From positions 620,001-684,000 of the forward strand of contig NZ_CP150233.1 of NCBI RefSeq assembly GCF_037974265.1: DNA of 64,000 nt, given 5' to 3'. Source of the DNA: Paenibacillus sp. FSL R5-0623. Its GTDB lineage: Bacteria > Bacillota > Bacilli > Paenibacillales > Paenibacillaceae. The translations under genes and the position numbers were made by a program. The notes under the pieces were generated by a model. That model was not told the origin of the DNA. It made no database searches and saw only the letters and a program-made list of their open reading frames with translations. Positions 8,797 to 18,369 of this stretch are shown here, piece by piece. Within the stretch, counting starts at the first letter, position 1. Each line of letters opens with the position of its first letter.

Positions 8797-10158
8797 ATGG
8801 CACGCGAACGTATTTTTCAGCGGCATCGGCATCCAATCAAAACTTTCTCTCTAGGATTACAGCACGTGCTTGCGATGTATGCAGGAGCCGTCGTTGTCCC
8901 ATTGATCGTTAGTAACGCATTGGGTTTTACACAGGAACAACTAACCTATCTCATTGCCATTGACCTGCTCGCATGTGGTGTGGCTACACTGCTTCAGGTA
9001 TGGGGAAATAAATATTTCGGCGTAGGGCTGCCTGTCATGCTTGGTTGTGCATTCCAGGCCGTGTCTCCGATGATCCTAATCGGGATGAACAGTGGAGTAT
9101 CTGCCATTTACGGAGCGATCATCGCTTCAGGGCTGTTCGTATTGATCTTCTCCGGAATCTTTGGGAAGCTTATTCGGCTCTTTCCACCAGTGGTTACGGG
9201 TTCGGTGGTTACGATTATCGGTTTAACCTTGATTCCGGTTGCTTTCCACGATCTGGGCGGCGGTCAGGGGTCAGAAGATTTCGGCAGTGGAGTGAACTTG
9301 TTACTCGGTTTCGGGGTGCTGCTCTTTATCATTTTAATGACTCGATTCACTACAGGTTTTATCCGTTCCATCTCGGTACTGATTGGTCTGCTGGCAGGTA
9401 CGGTGGCAGCAGGGTTCATGGGTGAAGTGAACTTTGCCCCTATTCGCGATGCAAGTTGGTTCCATGTTGTTCAACCGTTTTACTTCGGCAGACCGACGTT
9501 TGAGATTGTCCCTATTCTGACGATGATTCTGGTGGCGATTGTCAGCGTGGCCGAGTCCACAGGTGTATTTATGGCTCTTGGCAAAATCCTGGACAAGGAC
9601 TTGTCCTCCAAGGATCTGGCCCGTGGTTATCGTGCGGAAGGTCTGGCTATTGTATTAGGGGGTATTTTCAACTCATTCCCGTATACAACGTATTCGCAAA
9701 ATGTAGGACTGGTACAGATGACACGTGTGAAGACACGTGATGTCATTGTAGTAGCTGGTGGAATCCTGGTAGTCATTGGATTTGTACCCAAAATTGCAGC
9801 CCTCGCACAGCTTGTTCCAGGGGCAGTGCTTGGCGGAGCCATGGTGGCCTTGTTTGGCATGGTGGTATCATCAGGCATTCGAATTATCGGCAGTCAGGTC
9901 GATCTGAACCGACATGAGAATCTGTTTGTCATCGCTTGTTCTGTAGGTATGGGGCTTGGGGTTACCGTTGTGCCTGAGTTGTTCGCAGGTGCACCGGCTT
10001 GGGCTCAGATTATGCTCGGTAATGGTATCATTGCAGGCAGTTTCACGGCGATCTTCATGAACCTGCTGTTCAACGGTCTGGGTACCAAGGAAACAGCCGC
10101 CCAAATGGCTGAACAACAGGCAGATGCCATCCTTGGAGAAACAGGCAAGTCAGCTTAA
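8797..10158 (+). CDS. pbuX: Xanthine permease
   Basis: Proton-coupled xanthine uptake carrier of the NCS2/NAT family, 454 aa with about 12-14 membrane segments. Characteristic segments: QHVLAMYAGAVVVPLIV near the N terminus, the central GTVAAGFMG, the VAESTGVFMALGKI stretch, NSFPYTTYSQNVGL (the NAT signature region) and GAVLGGAMVALFGMV. Translation is coupled to xpt; GAGGAGGG at 8778-8785 inside xpt can serve as its ribosome-binding site. It supplies xanthine to Xpt under guanine-riboswitch control. Confidence 0.96.
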   Translation: MARERIFQRHRHPIKTFSLGLQHVLAMYAGAVVVPLIVSNALGFTQEQLTYLIAIDLLACGVATLLQVWGNKYFGVGLPVMLGCAFQAVSPMILIGMNSGVSAIYGAIIASGLFVLIFSGIFGKLIRLFPPVVTGSVVTIIGLTLIPVAFHDLGGGQGSEDFGSGVNLLLGFGVLLFIILMTRFTTGFIRSISVLIGLLAGTVAAGFMGEVNFAPIRDASWFHVVQPFYFGRPTFEIVPILTMILVAIVSVAESTGVFMALGKILDKDLSSKDLARGYRAEGLAIVLGGIFNSFPYTTYSQNVGLVQMTRVKTRDVIVVAGGILVVIGFVPKIAALAQLVPGAVLGGAMVALFGMVVSSGIRIIGSQVDLNRHENLFVIACSVGMGLGVTVVPELFAGAPAWAQIMLGNGIIAGSFTAIFMNLLFNGLGTKETAAQMAEQQADAILGETGKSA

Positions 10159-10373
10159 TTAGCCGAACTAGACCTATAATCCAGCATGATTATTATGTTA
10201 ACGGTTTGGAATTTAACTTTAACAACATAAAAATTTAAGCAGGTTAATACATCGTGATATACAGCATGAATGGTTTATGGCATACATCATTTATACTGTG
10301 AATGTTCAACCACATGAACAAGTCACTTTTACATGCGAAACAACGAATATCTGTTCAAGCCAGATATATAATC

Positions 10374-10421
10374 AAAAGACGATCCACACCCCATTCTTAA
10401 GGGGATGGATCGTCTTTTTTT
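10374..10421. terminator. Bidirectional terminator between pbuX and the DUF4870-like gene
   Basis: GACGATCC-aca-CCCC pairs with GGGG-at-GGATCGTC and is flanked by AAAA and TTTTTTT. It serves both convergent genes. The 10159-10373 stretch in front of it holds nothing recognisable. Confidence 0.9.
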
Positions 10422-10440
10422 GTATCATGTCTTCCTAAAG

Positions 10441-10779
10441 TTACAGATGACGCATCTGTTTCTCTGCGAAATCGCCAACCCAAGGCAGCTTTAGCCATTT
10501 CCCCTGCAGGCTGGTGACCACCATGATGAGCCAGACCACCACACCAAGCAGGGATAACAGCGATGCCACCAGTGGCCCAAACAATGGAAGAAAAGCCGAT
10601 AATACATGCCCAACCATAATGATGCCAAAGACGGCTACGGATTGCAGTGCATGAAATAACACAAACCGACTCCGTTTCTCCACCGCGAGAAAGACAATCC
10701 CGCCTACAAAGGTAAATAGATAACAGAGCATACCGGCAATATTTTCATCCAGACCGCTAGACGATTTCATGGGGGACAT
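10441..10779 (-). CDS. Small DUF4870-like membrane protein
   Basis: 112 aa with three predicted membrane segments (~17-37, 47-65, 70-92). It begins MSPMKSSSGLDENIAGMLCYLFTFVGG, and the EKRSRFVLFHALQSV turn matches the DUF4870/Tic20-like small membrane family. AAAGGAGG lies 9 nt before the first ATG. Function unknown. Confidence 0.75.
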   Translation of the reverse strand: MSPMKSSSGLDENIAGMLCYLFTFVGGIVFLAVEKRSRFVLFHALQSVAVFGIIMVGHVLSAFLPLFGPLVASLLSLLGVVVWLIMVVTSLQGKWLKLPWVGDFAEKQMRHL

Positions 10780-11103
10780 CCGGTCCAGCCTCCTTTAACC
10801 TTTTTTACTAGGCTATGAAGGAGATGGACAGAACTGAACCGGTTTGACCAGAGAATGTTCCAGATGGACCAAAAGAGAAGGTGATACTCAATTAGGTAAA
10901 CACAACGTGAGACTATGGATTCATTTGAGAATTGAAGTACGTATATACACATTCAATTTGAGACTTTCTACATATTCAAAATATTCCATAAAATTCCGAT
11001 TAATTTAATTATCCAGATAGGATTTATAATTGAACGGGAGGGGGACAGCGAACTTATCAGGAATTCGACATTACATAGTGTAGTTGAGGAGTGGAAGAAA
11101 ATT
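10780..11103. other. Intergenic stretch with no recognised element
   Basis: AT-rich gap between divergently oriented genes. Promoters for both sides must lie here, but I see no convincing -35/-10 pair, repeat or RNA structure. Confidence 0.5.
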
Positions 11104-12333
11104 TTGCATTACTTAGAGCAAGAGATTTGTCCGGAATGTGCACACCAGATGGAAGTGAATCCGGGGTACAGCGCGTGGTGTGCGAAGTGTAATTGGAATG
11201 TTTATGAAGATGAAAGAAGACAAGGAACAGATGAAGGGTTAAACGGGAATGCTGATGAACGATCATCAGACCGATTGTTAGAGGAGTTTAAGTATAACGT
11301 CAATCGGGATCTTCCCTTTACGAAACAGAGGATTTACACCTACTTGGTTGCTCTAACCGTGCATCTGTCAACATTATCCATTTTAGGAGTAGCAATATTT
11401 TTCTTTTCAACCAATTCAACATGGCTCGGTATATTTGGTATTGCGTTGCTGTTCCTCTGGATCACAATTATATTGCCATATCGGAAGCGACTTCCGGGCA
11501 GGGTGATCACTAGAGACGAATATCCAGAACTGTATGGAATGATTGACGAGATCGGGGAGCGCTTGAATGTTCCACCTGTGGATATGGTTATCATTAGCGA
11601 AGAATATAACGCATATAACCTGCATCTCAAAAGGAAAAAGAGAGCACTTATCCTGGGCATTCCCTTTTTTGCAGCTCTGACTTTACAGGAGAAGATAGCC
11701 GCGATCAGTCACCAAATGAGCCAATTTGCACATCCGAACATTTCCAACAGCTCACTGGTCGAGCGAGCCAAGCATGTACTGAATTCTTGGATTGACACCG
11801 TTGATCCTCAAGACAGCGGTCTGTTATATTGGGTGGTATTTCCACTCATAATACTACGCTTATTGTTATTTGCCGTTATAGGCGGTGTCTATTCATTGTT
11901 AATCAAGAGCATGCAGAATGAGATGCAGCGAGTATTCTACATCGCAGATAATGAAGCATCAGAGACAGCTGGCAGTGAGGCAGTGTTATCTCTATTTTTG
12001 AAGTCCGAGATGGAAGGCCTTTTTGCACATACGGCTGAACAGGTGGCAGATTATCAATATAACAAGGAGCTGTATGAGGAGTTTAGAAAACGGATTTCTG
12101 CCGTTCCAACTCAAGAACTCCTTCGTATTCAGCGGATACAGGAAATGAATGATACTCGAAGCCGTAGCTACCATCCTCCAATGAAGAATCGCATCGAATT
12201 GATACGTGAGCATTGGGCTATGATTCCTGCGTATCGGCCGGATGCTGCTAAAGAGCGAAGAATTAACGAGGAGTTTCGTCTATTGGAGCAAAGATCCCAG
12301 AAAATTCTGCTGAGTGATCTGAGAGGAAATTAA
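11104..12333 (+). CDS. M48-peptidase-like membrane protein with degenerate active site and N-terminal zinc ribbon
   Basis: 409 aa. Residues 9-29 hold a CPEC...CAKC zinc ribbon. Two membrane helices (~77-121) are followed by an M48-like domain (YPELYGMIDEIGERLNVP, then AYNLHLKRKKRALILG). Where M48 enzymes have HExxH, this protein reads AAISHQMSQFAH (~205): both the catalytic Glu and the second His are replaced by Gln, so metal-dependent proteolysis is unlikely. Another hydrophobic segment lies at ~244-268. The start is TTG, preceded by GAGGAGTGG. Possibly a pseudoenzyme with a regulatory or scaffold role. Confidence 0.7.
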   Translation: MHYLEQEICPECAHQMEVNPGYSAWCAKCNWNVYEDERRQGTDEGLNGNADERSSDRLLEEFKYNVNRDLPFTKQRIYTYLVALTVHLSTLSILGVAIFFFSTNSTWLGIFGIALLFLWITIILPYRKRLPGRVITRDEYPELYGMIDEIGERLNVPPVDMVIISEEYNAYNLHLKRKKRALILGIPFFAALTLQEKIAAISHQMSQFAHPNISNSSLVERAKHVLNSWIDTVDPQDSGLLYWVVFPLIILRLLLFAVIGGVYSLLIKSMQNEMQRVFYIADNEASETAGSEAVLSLFLKSEMEGLFAHTAEQVADYQYNKELYEEFRKRISAVPTQELLRIQRIQEMNDTRSRSYHPPMKNRIELIREHWAMIPAYRPDAAKERRINEEFRLLEQRSQKILLSDLRGN

Positions 12334-12367
12334 TCTACAAATTTTTTAATGGATATCATCTAAATGA

Positions 12368-12417
12368 AAACAAGGGCAGTAGCAGCCGACTATGGCTTGT
12401 TCTGCCCTTGTTTTTTT
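12368..12417 (+). terminator. Rho-independent terminator
   Basis: CAAGGGCAG pairs perfectly with CTGCCCTTG and is followed by seven T, 35 nt after the M48-like gene. Confidence 0.9.
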
Positions 12418-12445
12418 GTGATTCAGCATACTTTAACAAACAAGA

Positions 12446-12721
12446 TTACCCACCCTGAAACTGTCTGCGTGGGCTGTCGATCTTGCCTTTTTTATCGGTG
12501 TCGTTTTCTTTGGGAACCAAACGTTCATCGGTTCTTCCTTCATGATGATTATCAAATGCATATTCGGTCAGTTTCCATTCTGACTTGCCTAGAACGGGGT
12601 CAGCCGGGAAGTGTTGCCCCTGGTGCAGATGTTCCTCACGTCCGGCTTCGTTAATGTAAACTCCGTCTACTTCCACCTTTTCATGCGAAAGGGGCAGCAT
12701 ATCCTGTTCTTTGCGGTCCAT
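12446..12721 (-). CDS. YjzC-like small hypothetical protein
   Basis: 91 aa, hydrophilic. The segment DGVYINEAGREEHLHQGQHF resembles the short Bacillus YjzC family (a GVYVE...G-GDRFP pattern). The N terminus MDRKEQDMLPLSHEK and the charged C terminus are extra. AAAGGAGG lies 9 nt before the ATG. Function unknown; the family assignment is tentative. Confidence 0.55.
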   Translation of the reverse strand: MDRKEQDMLPLSHEKVEVDGVYINEAGREEHLHQGQHFPADPVLGKSEWKLTEYAFDNHHEGRTDERLVPKENDTDKKGKIDSPRRQFQGG

Positions 12722-12844
12722 GAGACGACGCCTCCTTTGGATACCAGTAATTTAACTGTATGGGTTGTCCGTGATAATATCCCCCGAATAGTTCAGTGTT
12801 ATGCTGGATATATTAATTCCGTATAGAATGGCGGCATTCATAAC

Positions 12845-12965
12845 ATATGATTCGGAATTAAACTTTTTGGGCATGAAAACCGTTATATTTATTAGAGGAA
12901 ATCGTCAAGTCGTAAGATACTTCCGAATATGCTACAATAAGATTATGATTCATTCCGAATCATAT
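12845..12965. repeat. Perfect 14-bp inverted repeat in a 399-bp gene-free gap
   Basis: ATATGATTCGGAAT (12845-12858) and its exact reverse complement ATTCCGAATCATAT (12952-12965) lie 93 bp apart. A partial third copy (TTCCGAATAT) lies at 12921-12930 just before a TACAAT hexamer. They could be operator sites or the stem of a structured leader for the small gene at 13121. The rest of 12722-13120 shows nothing recognisable. Confidence 0.5.
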
Positions 12966-13120
12966 CGGGTATTTATAGTGTCAGGTACTTGCTTTCTAGC
13001 GAGGTTCCCGACCTAAAGCTTGCTTTAAGCCGCGCACACAACTTCATGGATGGCATTTAAGACTTATTCGGCATTCTCTAAACGGAGCATTCACTTTCAA
13101 CGTTTTGGGAGGGAATTACA

Positions 13121-13309
13121 ATGGCAACGAAAGGTCACAATGAGGTCAAAGAAAGTTTGAGGGAAATGACTCGGATTTTCCGTCCTAAAGATCCAAAAAA
13201 ATTCGTGAAGGAGTACGTGAGAAAATACCGGATTACGGGTGGATACGAGGAAGAATTGACTTCTGTGGTTGAGCATGAGCTTGTCAAGATGGATTCTTCC
13301 GTGTCCTGA
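13121..13309 (+). CDS. Small conserved hypothetical protein (62 aa)
   Basis: Basic, soluble, predicted helical protein (MATKGHNEVKESLREMTRIF, ending VKMDSSVS). TGGGAGGGAATTACA precedes the ATG. A long AT-rich region carrying the 14-bp inverted repeat lies upstream and a terminator follows, so it is probably its own transcription unit. Family not recognised. Confidence 0.6.
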   Translation: MATKGHNEVKESLREMTRIFRPKDPKKFVKEYVRKYRITGGYEEELTSVVEHELVKMDSSVS

Positions 13310-13350
13310 AACAACACACAACTCTGATTATACTGTTCCGATAATGAATA

Positions 13351-13393
13351 GAACCGTCTCCCGGGCGATAAGCTCCGGCAGGCGGTTTTTTTT
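13351..13393 (+). terminator. Rho-independent terminator
   Basis: ACCGtCTcCCGG pairs with CCGGcAGgCGGT, followed by eight T. It ends the 62-aa gene. Confidence 0.85.
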
Positions 13394-13442
13394 GCGTTCC
13401 TGCTGCATATATATGGGAGTACACCTACAGCGGGAAGGATGA

Positions 13443-14204
13443 ATGCATGTGGACCCTATTTTGAAAACCAAAGAAGAGATTGGCTACATGCGGGAAGCTG
13501 GACGAATTTTGCGAAGTTGTCACCAGCATATTGAGCAGTGGATGATCCCCGGTATCACGACAGCAGAGATTAATGAGCGGGTGGAAGAGTTTCTGGCAGC
13601 ACGAGGAGCCACACCGGAGCAAAAAGGGTACAAAGGATATCCGTACGCGACATGTGCCTCTGTTAATGAAGTGGTCTGCCACGGATTTCCTGGGGAAGAG
13701 GAGCTGGCGAGCGGGGATGCAGTGACCATCGATATGGTGGTGAACAAAGACGGCTGGCTTGCTGACTCGGCCTGGACATATGGAATTGGTGAAACAAGCA
13801 GATCCATTCGCAAGCTGATGAGACGAACGGAGAAGGCCCTTGAGCGGGCGATTGCCCAGGCAGTTCCAGGAAATACACTCGGAGATATTGGAAGTGCCAT
13901 TGAACGAACAGCCAGGTTGCATCGGTACGGTATTGTGAAGCCTCTCATTGGTCATGGAATTGGTCAATATATTCATGAACCCCCAAATGTGTTGCCTTAT
14001 GGCAAACGCAGAACGGGCACGATGCTGACAGAAGGCATGGTTATTACGATTGAACCAATCTTTACAAAAGGCAGTTCCGGGGCCGTTGTGTGGGATGAAG
14101 ATGGATGGACGGTAAGGACGGTAGATGGCAGCTGGGGGGTCCAGTATGAGCATACGGTTGCGATTACTGGGAATGGCCCCTTGATTCTGACCGATGGCAC
14201 GTGA
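13443..14204 (+). CDS. map: Methionine aminopeptidase, type I (MapB/YflG-like)
   Basis: Cytosolic metalloenzyme removing N-terminal methionine from nascent proteins. 253 aa. Five metal ligands are visible: Asp in TIDMVV, Asp in ADSAW, His in GHGIGQYIHEP, Glu in ITIEPIF and Glu in YEHTVAI. The ADSAWTYGIGE form instead of GDSA and the IDMVV context match the second, YflG-type MetAP of Bacillus rather than the ribosomal-operon Map, so this is probably the paralogue. GGGAAGGA precedes the ATG. Monocistronic here. Confidence 0.9.
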   Translation: MHVDPILKTKEEIGYMREAGRILRSCHQHIEQWMIPGITTAEINERVEEFLAARGATPEQKGYKGYPYATCASVNEVVCHGFPGEEELASGDAVTIDMVVNKDGWLADSAWTYGIGETSRSIRKLMRRTEKALERAIAQAVPGNTLGDIGSAIERTARLHRYGIVKPLIGHGIGQYIHEPPNVLPYGKRRTGTMLTEGMVITIEPIFTKGSSGAVVWDEDGWTVRTVDGSWGVQYEHTVAITGNGPLILTDGT

Positions 14205-14530
14205 GATGAAGTCAGTGAAGAAGAGGACTTGAGTTGAACTTTCTCCGACATGCTCCATGCTGTTTTGAGCTTGAAGATAGCGGTATGGAGCGATTGACAT
14301 GTCTTCTGAATGGATATGGAAGAGGTTTTCCATAAATTCTGATCTTTTTTTGCATAATAGCACATGTTTTCAATGTGAGAAAAATCACCAATAAATCGAG
14401 TTTTATCACCGAAATTTGGCAAAAATTTTCAAATGTAGAGTGTAATACTTTTGACTGAAATCGTTTGCAAATCAAGTTGCAGAGCGGTTTTTTACATAAA
14501 GTGAACAATTTGTGAACATGTGTCCAAAGA

Positions 14531-14559
14531 TTGACAAAATCATACCCTCAACTTATATT
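14531..14559 (+). promoter_or_regulatory. Strong sigma-A promoter of the caa3 oxidase operon
   Basis: Consensus TTGACA (14531-14536), a 17-bp spacer and TATATT (14554-14559). The transcript would carry a leader of about 200 nt before ctaC. The remaining parts of 14205-14768 contain no other recognised element. Confidence 0.8.
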
Positions 14560-14768
14560 TAATAAGTGATTGAAGCATATAGAATGAATTGGAAGAATGC
14601 GCAGACATGCCCTGAGCAGGAAATCACGGGAGTACTGGAAGCGTTATTTTTGGAAGCGTTCTGTATGATGAAGAGGATTATGCGTATCGTGCTGAAACGT
14701 ACCTTTTGTTGCCTTTCTACCGAACGACAACGGTAATCTACGAAAACGTAAAAAAGTGGGGTAGATCA

Positions 14769-15821
14769 ATGATGAAACAGTGGCAGGTTGCAAAGCGAAT
14801 TCTCCCCTTGCTGGCGGTGTTCTCTTTGCTGCTATCCGCATGCGGGCGGGAAGACTTGTCGGTAATGAAACCTCAGGGTCCTGTAGCGCAAGGCCAATAT
14901 GATCTGATGAAGTTATCCATCGCGATTATGATCGTGGTGCTCATCATTGTATTTGCCATAGCGGCCTATGTTCTGATCCGGTTTCGTAGACGAGCCGGGC
15001 AGACTGAGATGCCCGAACAGGTTGAAGGTAATTTCAAGCTGGAAGTAATATGGACAGCCATTCCGTTATTGCTGGTTATTGTTCTGGCAGTACCGACGGT
15101 CCAAACGATTTTTGCCCAAGGCGAAGATCTGTCCAATGACAAAAACGCACTTAAGGTCCAAGTCACCTCGCATCAGTACTGGTGGGAATTCACTTATCCT
15201 CAATATGACGTAACCACCGCTCAAGATCTCATCATCCCGACCGGAACCAAAATCGCATTCGAATTAAAAACCGCTGACGTGCTTCACTCCTTCTGGGTGC
15301 CGTCACTTGCGGGCAAAATGGACACAAACCCGGATGGAACACTTAACAAGTTCAGTTTCTCTGCACCGAATGAAGGCGTTTACCGCGGTAAATGTGCCGA
15401 GTTATGTGGCAGATCACATGCTTTCATGGAGTTTAAGGTAAAAGCAGTGAGTCAGGAATCGTTTGACAGATGGGTGAACCAGATGAAAGCACCCGCAGTC
15501 CTTCCTGAAGATACTCAATTGGCCGAAAAGTTCAAAACAAACTGCCTTTCTTGCCACGCTGTTGGTGACCAAGGTGGACCGGTTGCACCTAACCTGACGG
15601 GAATAGGCGGCAAGGAATCTGTCGCAGGCATTTTGCTGAATTCTCGCGAGGGACAGGAAGAAGGTAGTCCGGTACTGGATAACATGAAAGAATGGCTCCA
15701 TGATCCACAATCCGTGAAGCCGGGCAATACCATGCCGAATCCCAAAGATCTTGGGTTGACGGATGAAGAAATCGACGGAATTGCCGAATATCTGGCCAAC
15801 TACAAATTGGACTATGAATAG
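14769..15821 (+). CDS. ctaC: Cytochrome c oxidase (caa3) subunit II with fused cytochrome c domain
   Basis: Electron-entry subunit of the caa3 terminal oxidase. Lipoprotein signal with lipobox LLSAC (Cys25), then two membrane helices (~45-67, 90-110). The cupredoxin domain carries the CuA site CAELCGRSHAFM, with the upstream His in VLHSFWVP. The C-terminal cytochrome c domain has heme motif CLSCH and the axial Met in NTMPNPKDLG. 350 aa, usual for caa3-type CtaC. The start was set at the tandem ATGs behind AGTGGGG; a 21-codon upstream extension lacks a ribosome-binding site. First gene of ctaCDEF. Confidence 0.96.
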   Translation: MMKQWQVAKRILPLLAVFSLLLSACGREDLSVMKPQGPVAQGQYDLMKLSIAIMIVVLIIVFAIAAYVLIRFRRRAGQTEMPEQVEGNFKLEVIWTAIPLLLVIVLAVPTVQTIFAQGEDLSNDKNALKVQVTSHQYWWEFTYPQYDVTTAQDLIIPTGTKIAFELKTADVLHSFWVPSLAGKMDTNPDGTLNKFSFSAPNEGVYRGKCAELCGRSHAFMEFKVKAVSQESFDRWVNQMKAPAVLPEDTQLAEKFKTNCLSCHAVGDQGGPVAPNLTGIGGKESVAGILLNSREGQEEGSPVLDNMKEWLHDPQSVKPGNTMPNPKDLGLTDEEIDGIAEYLANYKLDYE

Positions 15822-15853
15822 AACAGCAAGGACGAAGAAGGGGGTACACAACC

Positions 15854-17743
15854 TTGGCTCATGCGCATAGCGTCAAGAGGTACAGGGGCTTGATGGATTG
15901 GATCACCACCGTCGATCACAAAAAAATCGCCATTCTCTATTTGGTTGCGGGTGGATTTTTCTTTGGAATCGGCGGCATTGAAGCCATTTTGATTCGGATT
16001 CAACTGATGAAGCCTATGAATGATTTTGTATCGGCACAGGTCTTCAACGAATTGATTACAATGCATGGAACAACGATGATTTTCCTTGGTGTCATGCCAC
16101 TTATTTTTGCCATTATGAATGCTGTCGTGCCTTTGCAGATCGGGGCACGGGACGTTGCTTTCCCGTTTCTTAACGCGCTGGGTTTCTGGACGTTCCTGTT
16201 TGGTGGATTGCTGCTGAACCTGAGCTGGGTTATGGGTGGAGCGCCGGATGCAGGCTGGACCTCATATACACCGCTTTCGGGCAGTGAGTACAGTGGAACG
16301 CATGGTGTGGATTTCTACACCATCGGCCTTCAGATCGCGGGTCTGGGAACGCTCATCGGGGGCATTAACTTTCTCGCAACGATTATTACAATGCGTGCTC
16401 CAGGCATGTCCTACATGCGGATGCCGATGTTTACATGGACAACATTTATTACATCTGCCATTATCCTTTTTGCTTTTCCTGCCATCACGGTAGGGCTTGT
16501 ACTTTTGACGTTTGACCGTATACTGGGAGCGAATTTCTTCGATGTCGCAGGTGGCGGTAATCCCGTACTCTGGCAGCACATCTTCTGGATCTTCGGGCAC
16601 CCGGAAGTATACATTCTGATTTTGCCGGCATTTGGTATTATCTCGGAGGTTATCCCGACCTTCTCGCGTAAACGGTTGTTCGGATACAGCTCCATGGTAT
16701 TTGCCACCATCCTGATTGCCTTCCTGGGCTTCATGGTATGGGCGCATCACATGTTTACAACAGGTCTGGGTAATGTAGCCAACGCGCTTTTCTCCATCTC
16801 CACGATGTTGATTGCCGTACCTACCGGGATCAAAATCTTTAACTGGCTCTTTACGATGTGGGGTGGACAGATCCGCTTTACCGCGGCAAACCTGTTCGCA
16901 GTTGGATTCGTCCCAACCTTCGTTATGGGTGGTGTTACAGGCGTTATGCTGGCATCTGCTCCGGCAGACTTCCAGTTCCATGATACGTACTTTGTTGTAG
17001 CCCACTTCCACTACGTTATTGTAGGGGGACTCGTACTTGGATTGTTCTCAGGATTACATTACTGGTGGCCGAAGATGTTCGGACGTATTCTCAGTGAAAC
17101 ACTGGGCAAATGGACGTTCTGGACGTTTATGATCGGTTTCCAATTAACGTTCTTTGTACAGCATTTCCTCGGTCTGATGGGGATGCAGCGCCGGATCGTT
17201 ACATATTTGCCGAATCAGGACTTTGACCTGCTCAATCTGGTCAGCTCCGTCGGTGCGTTTCTAATGGGTGTTGGGGTTATCATGTTCCTCGTGAACATCG
17301 TAATCACAATGAGAAAACCGGCTGGCGCGCCAAACGATCCATGGGAAGACGGCCGTACACTGGAATGGTCTATTCCATCTCCGCCGCCGGAATATAATTT
17401 CAAGCAGACGCCGCTGGTACGCGGAATTGATGCATATTGGAAGGAAAAAATGGCAGGACATACGGAGATGACACCGGCAGAACCTGTAGGTTCGATTCAT
17501 ATGCCTTCAGCAACGCCGTTGCCGTTTGTAATGTCAGTAGGTATCTTTATCGCCGGACTTGGCTTGATGTTCAGTAATGATGAATTTGGTAATGCATTTA
17601 TGAACGTCATTTTTAACAATTATATTGTAGTTATTATTGGTCTCGTAATCACATTTGGTGCAATGGCACTTCGTTCACTTTATGATGATCATGGCTGGCA
17701 TATTGAACCGGAGGATCAGGATGAGAAGGGGGCTAGAACATGA
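15854..17743 (+). CDS. ctaD: Cytochrome c oxidase subunit I
   Basis: Catalytic heme-copper subunit reducing oxygen to water and pumping protons. 629 aa with at least 12 membrane helices. Heme a/a3 and CuB ligands are visible: His in ITMHGTTM, the WIFGHPEVYILILP loop, the HH pair in VWAHHMF, and the two His in VVAHFHYVIVGG. The GHPEVY motif marks an A-type oxidase (D- and K-channel). Starts with TTG behind GAAGGGGG. Overlaps ctaE by 4 nt (ATGA), implying coupled translation. Confidence 0.98.
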   Translation: MAHAHSVKRYRGLMDWITTVDHKKIAILYLVAGGFFFGIGGIEAILIRIQLMKPMNDFVSAQVFNELITMHGTTMIFLGVMPLIFAIMNAVVPLQIGARDVAFPFLNALGFWTFLFGGLLLNLSWVMGGAPDAGWTSYTPLSGSEYSGTHGVDFYTIGLQIAGLGTLIGGINFLATIITMRAPGMSYMRMPMFTWTTFITSAIILFAFPAITVGLVLLTFDRILGANFFDVAGGGNPVLWQHIFWIFGHPEVYILILPAFGIISEVIPTFSRKRLFGYSSMVFATILIAFLGFMVWAHHMFTTGLGNVANALFSISTMLIAVPTGIKIFNWLFTMWGGQIRFTAANLFAVGFVPTFVMGGVTGVMLASAPADFQFHDTYFVVAHFHYVIVGGLVLGLFSGLHYWWPKMFGRILSETLGKWTFWTFMIGFQLTFFVQHFLGLMGMQRRIVTYLPNQDFDLLNLVSSVGAFLMGVGVIMFLVNIVITMRKPAGAPNDPWEDGRTLEWSIPSPPPEYNFKQTPLVRGIDAYWKEKMAGHTEMTPAEPVGSIHMPSATPLPFVMSVGIFIAGLGLMFSNDEFGNAFMNVIFNNYIVVIIGLVITFGAMALRSLYDDHGWHIEPEDQDEKGART

Positions 17744-18366
17744 CAACCTCACATGCCGAACCGGTGAACGACAAATTGCCGCATGAACCGGAGAAAGCAA
17801 CGCTGGAAGGCCGTAACAAGCTTATCGCCTTCTGGTTGTTCCTTGGCGGCGAGACGGTACTGTTCGGTACACTCTTTGCTACCTTCCTGGCTCTTCGTGG
17901 CCAAACCAATGATGGACCTACGGCGAATGAACTGTTCCACCTGCCACTCGTAGCCGCTGCAACGTTCATTCTCCTGGTCAGTAGTTTGACGAGTGTATTT
18001 GCGATTCAAGCCATGCATAAGGGCAAGCGAGATGCACTGGCGTTGTGGCTTGGCATCACGGTAGTACTGGGTATGGGATTTCTCGCACTGGAAATTTACG
18101 AGTTCTACGAGTATGTGAAACATAAAGAATTTGGCATGACCACGAGTGCATTCAGTTCAGCATTCTATACACTGGTCGGATTCCACGGAGCCCACGTTGC
18201 TTTTGGTATTGTGTGGATCGGAATCATTATCGGTCAGCTGTTCAAAAAAGGATTGACGGTCGTAACCGCACCTAAAGTATACGTCTCCGCAATGTACTGG
18301 CACTTTATTGACGTGGTCTGGGTGTTCATCTTTACGGTCGTGTACCTGCTCGGAAAGGTGGGGTAA
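17740..18366 (+). CDS. ctaE: Cytochrome c oxidase subunit III
   Basis: Membrane subunit of the caa3 oxidase core, 208 aa, five predicted helices. Conserved segments: FWLFLGGETVLFGTLFATFLAL (first helix), FYTLVGFHGAHVAFGIVW, and YWHFIDVVWVFIFTVVYL at the C terminus. Start overlaps the ctaD stop; ctaF begins 3 nt after its stop. Confidence 0.97.
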   Translation: MTTSHAEPVNDKLPHEPEKATLEGRNKLIAFWLFLGGETVLFGTLFATFLALRGQTNDGPTANELFHLPLVAAATFILLVSSLTSVFAIQAMHKGKRDALALWLGITVVLGMGFLALEIYEFYEYVKHKEFGMTTSAFSSAFYTLVGFHGAHVAFGIVWIGIIIGQLFKKGLTVVTAPKVYVSAMYWHFIDVVWVFIFTVVYLLGKVG

Positions 18367-18369
18367 CAC

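Noticed and set aside
13425..14363. A 312-codon minus-strand frame opposite the methionine aminopeptidase
   Set aside because: Antisense shadow of a gene with all five metal ligands.
16262..17011. A 249-codon minus-strand frame inside ctaD
   Set aside because: Antisense to a strongly conserved oxidase subunit; no start signal; composition reflects reversed codons.
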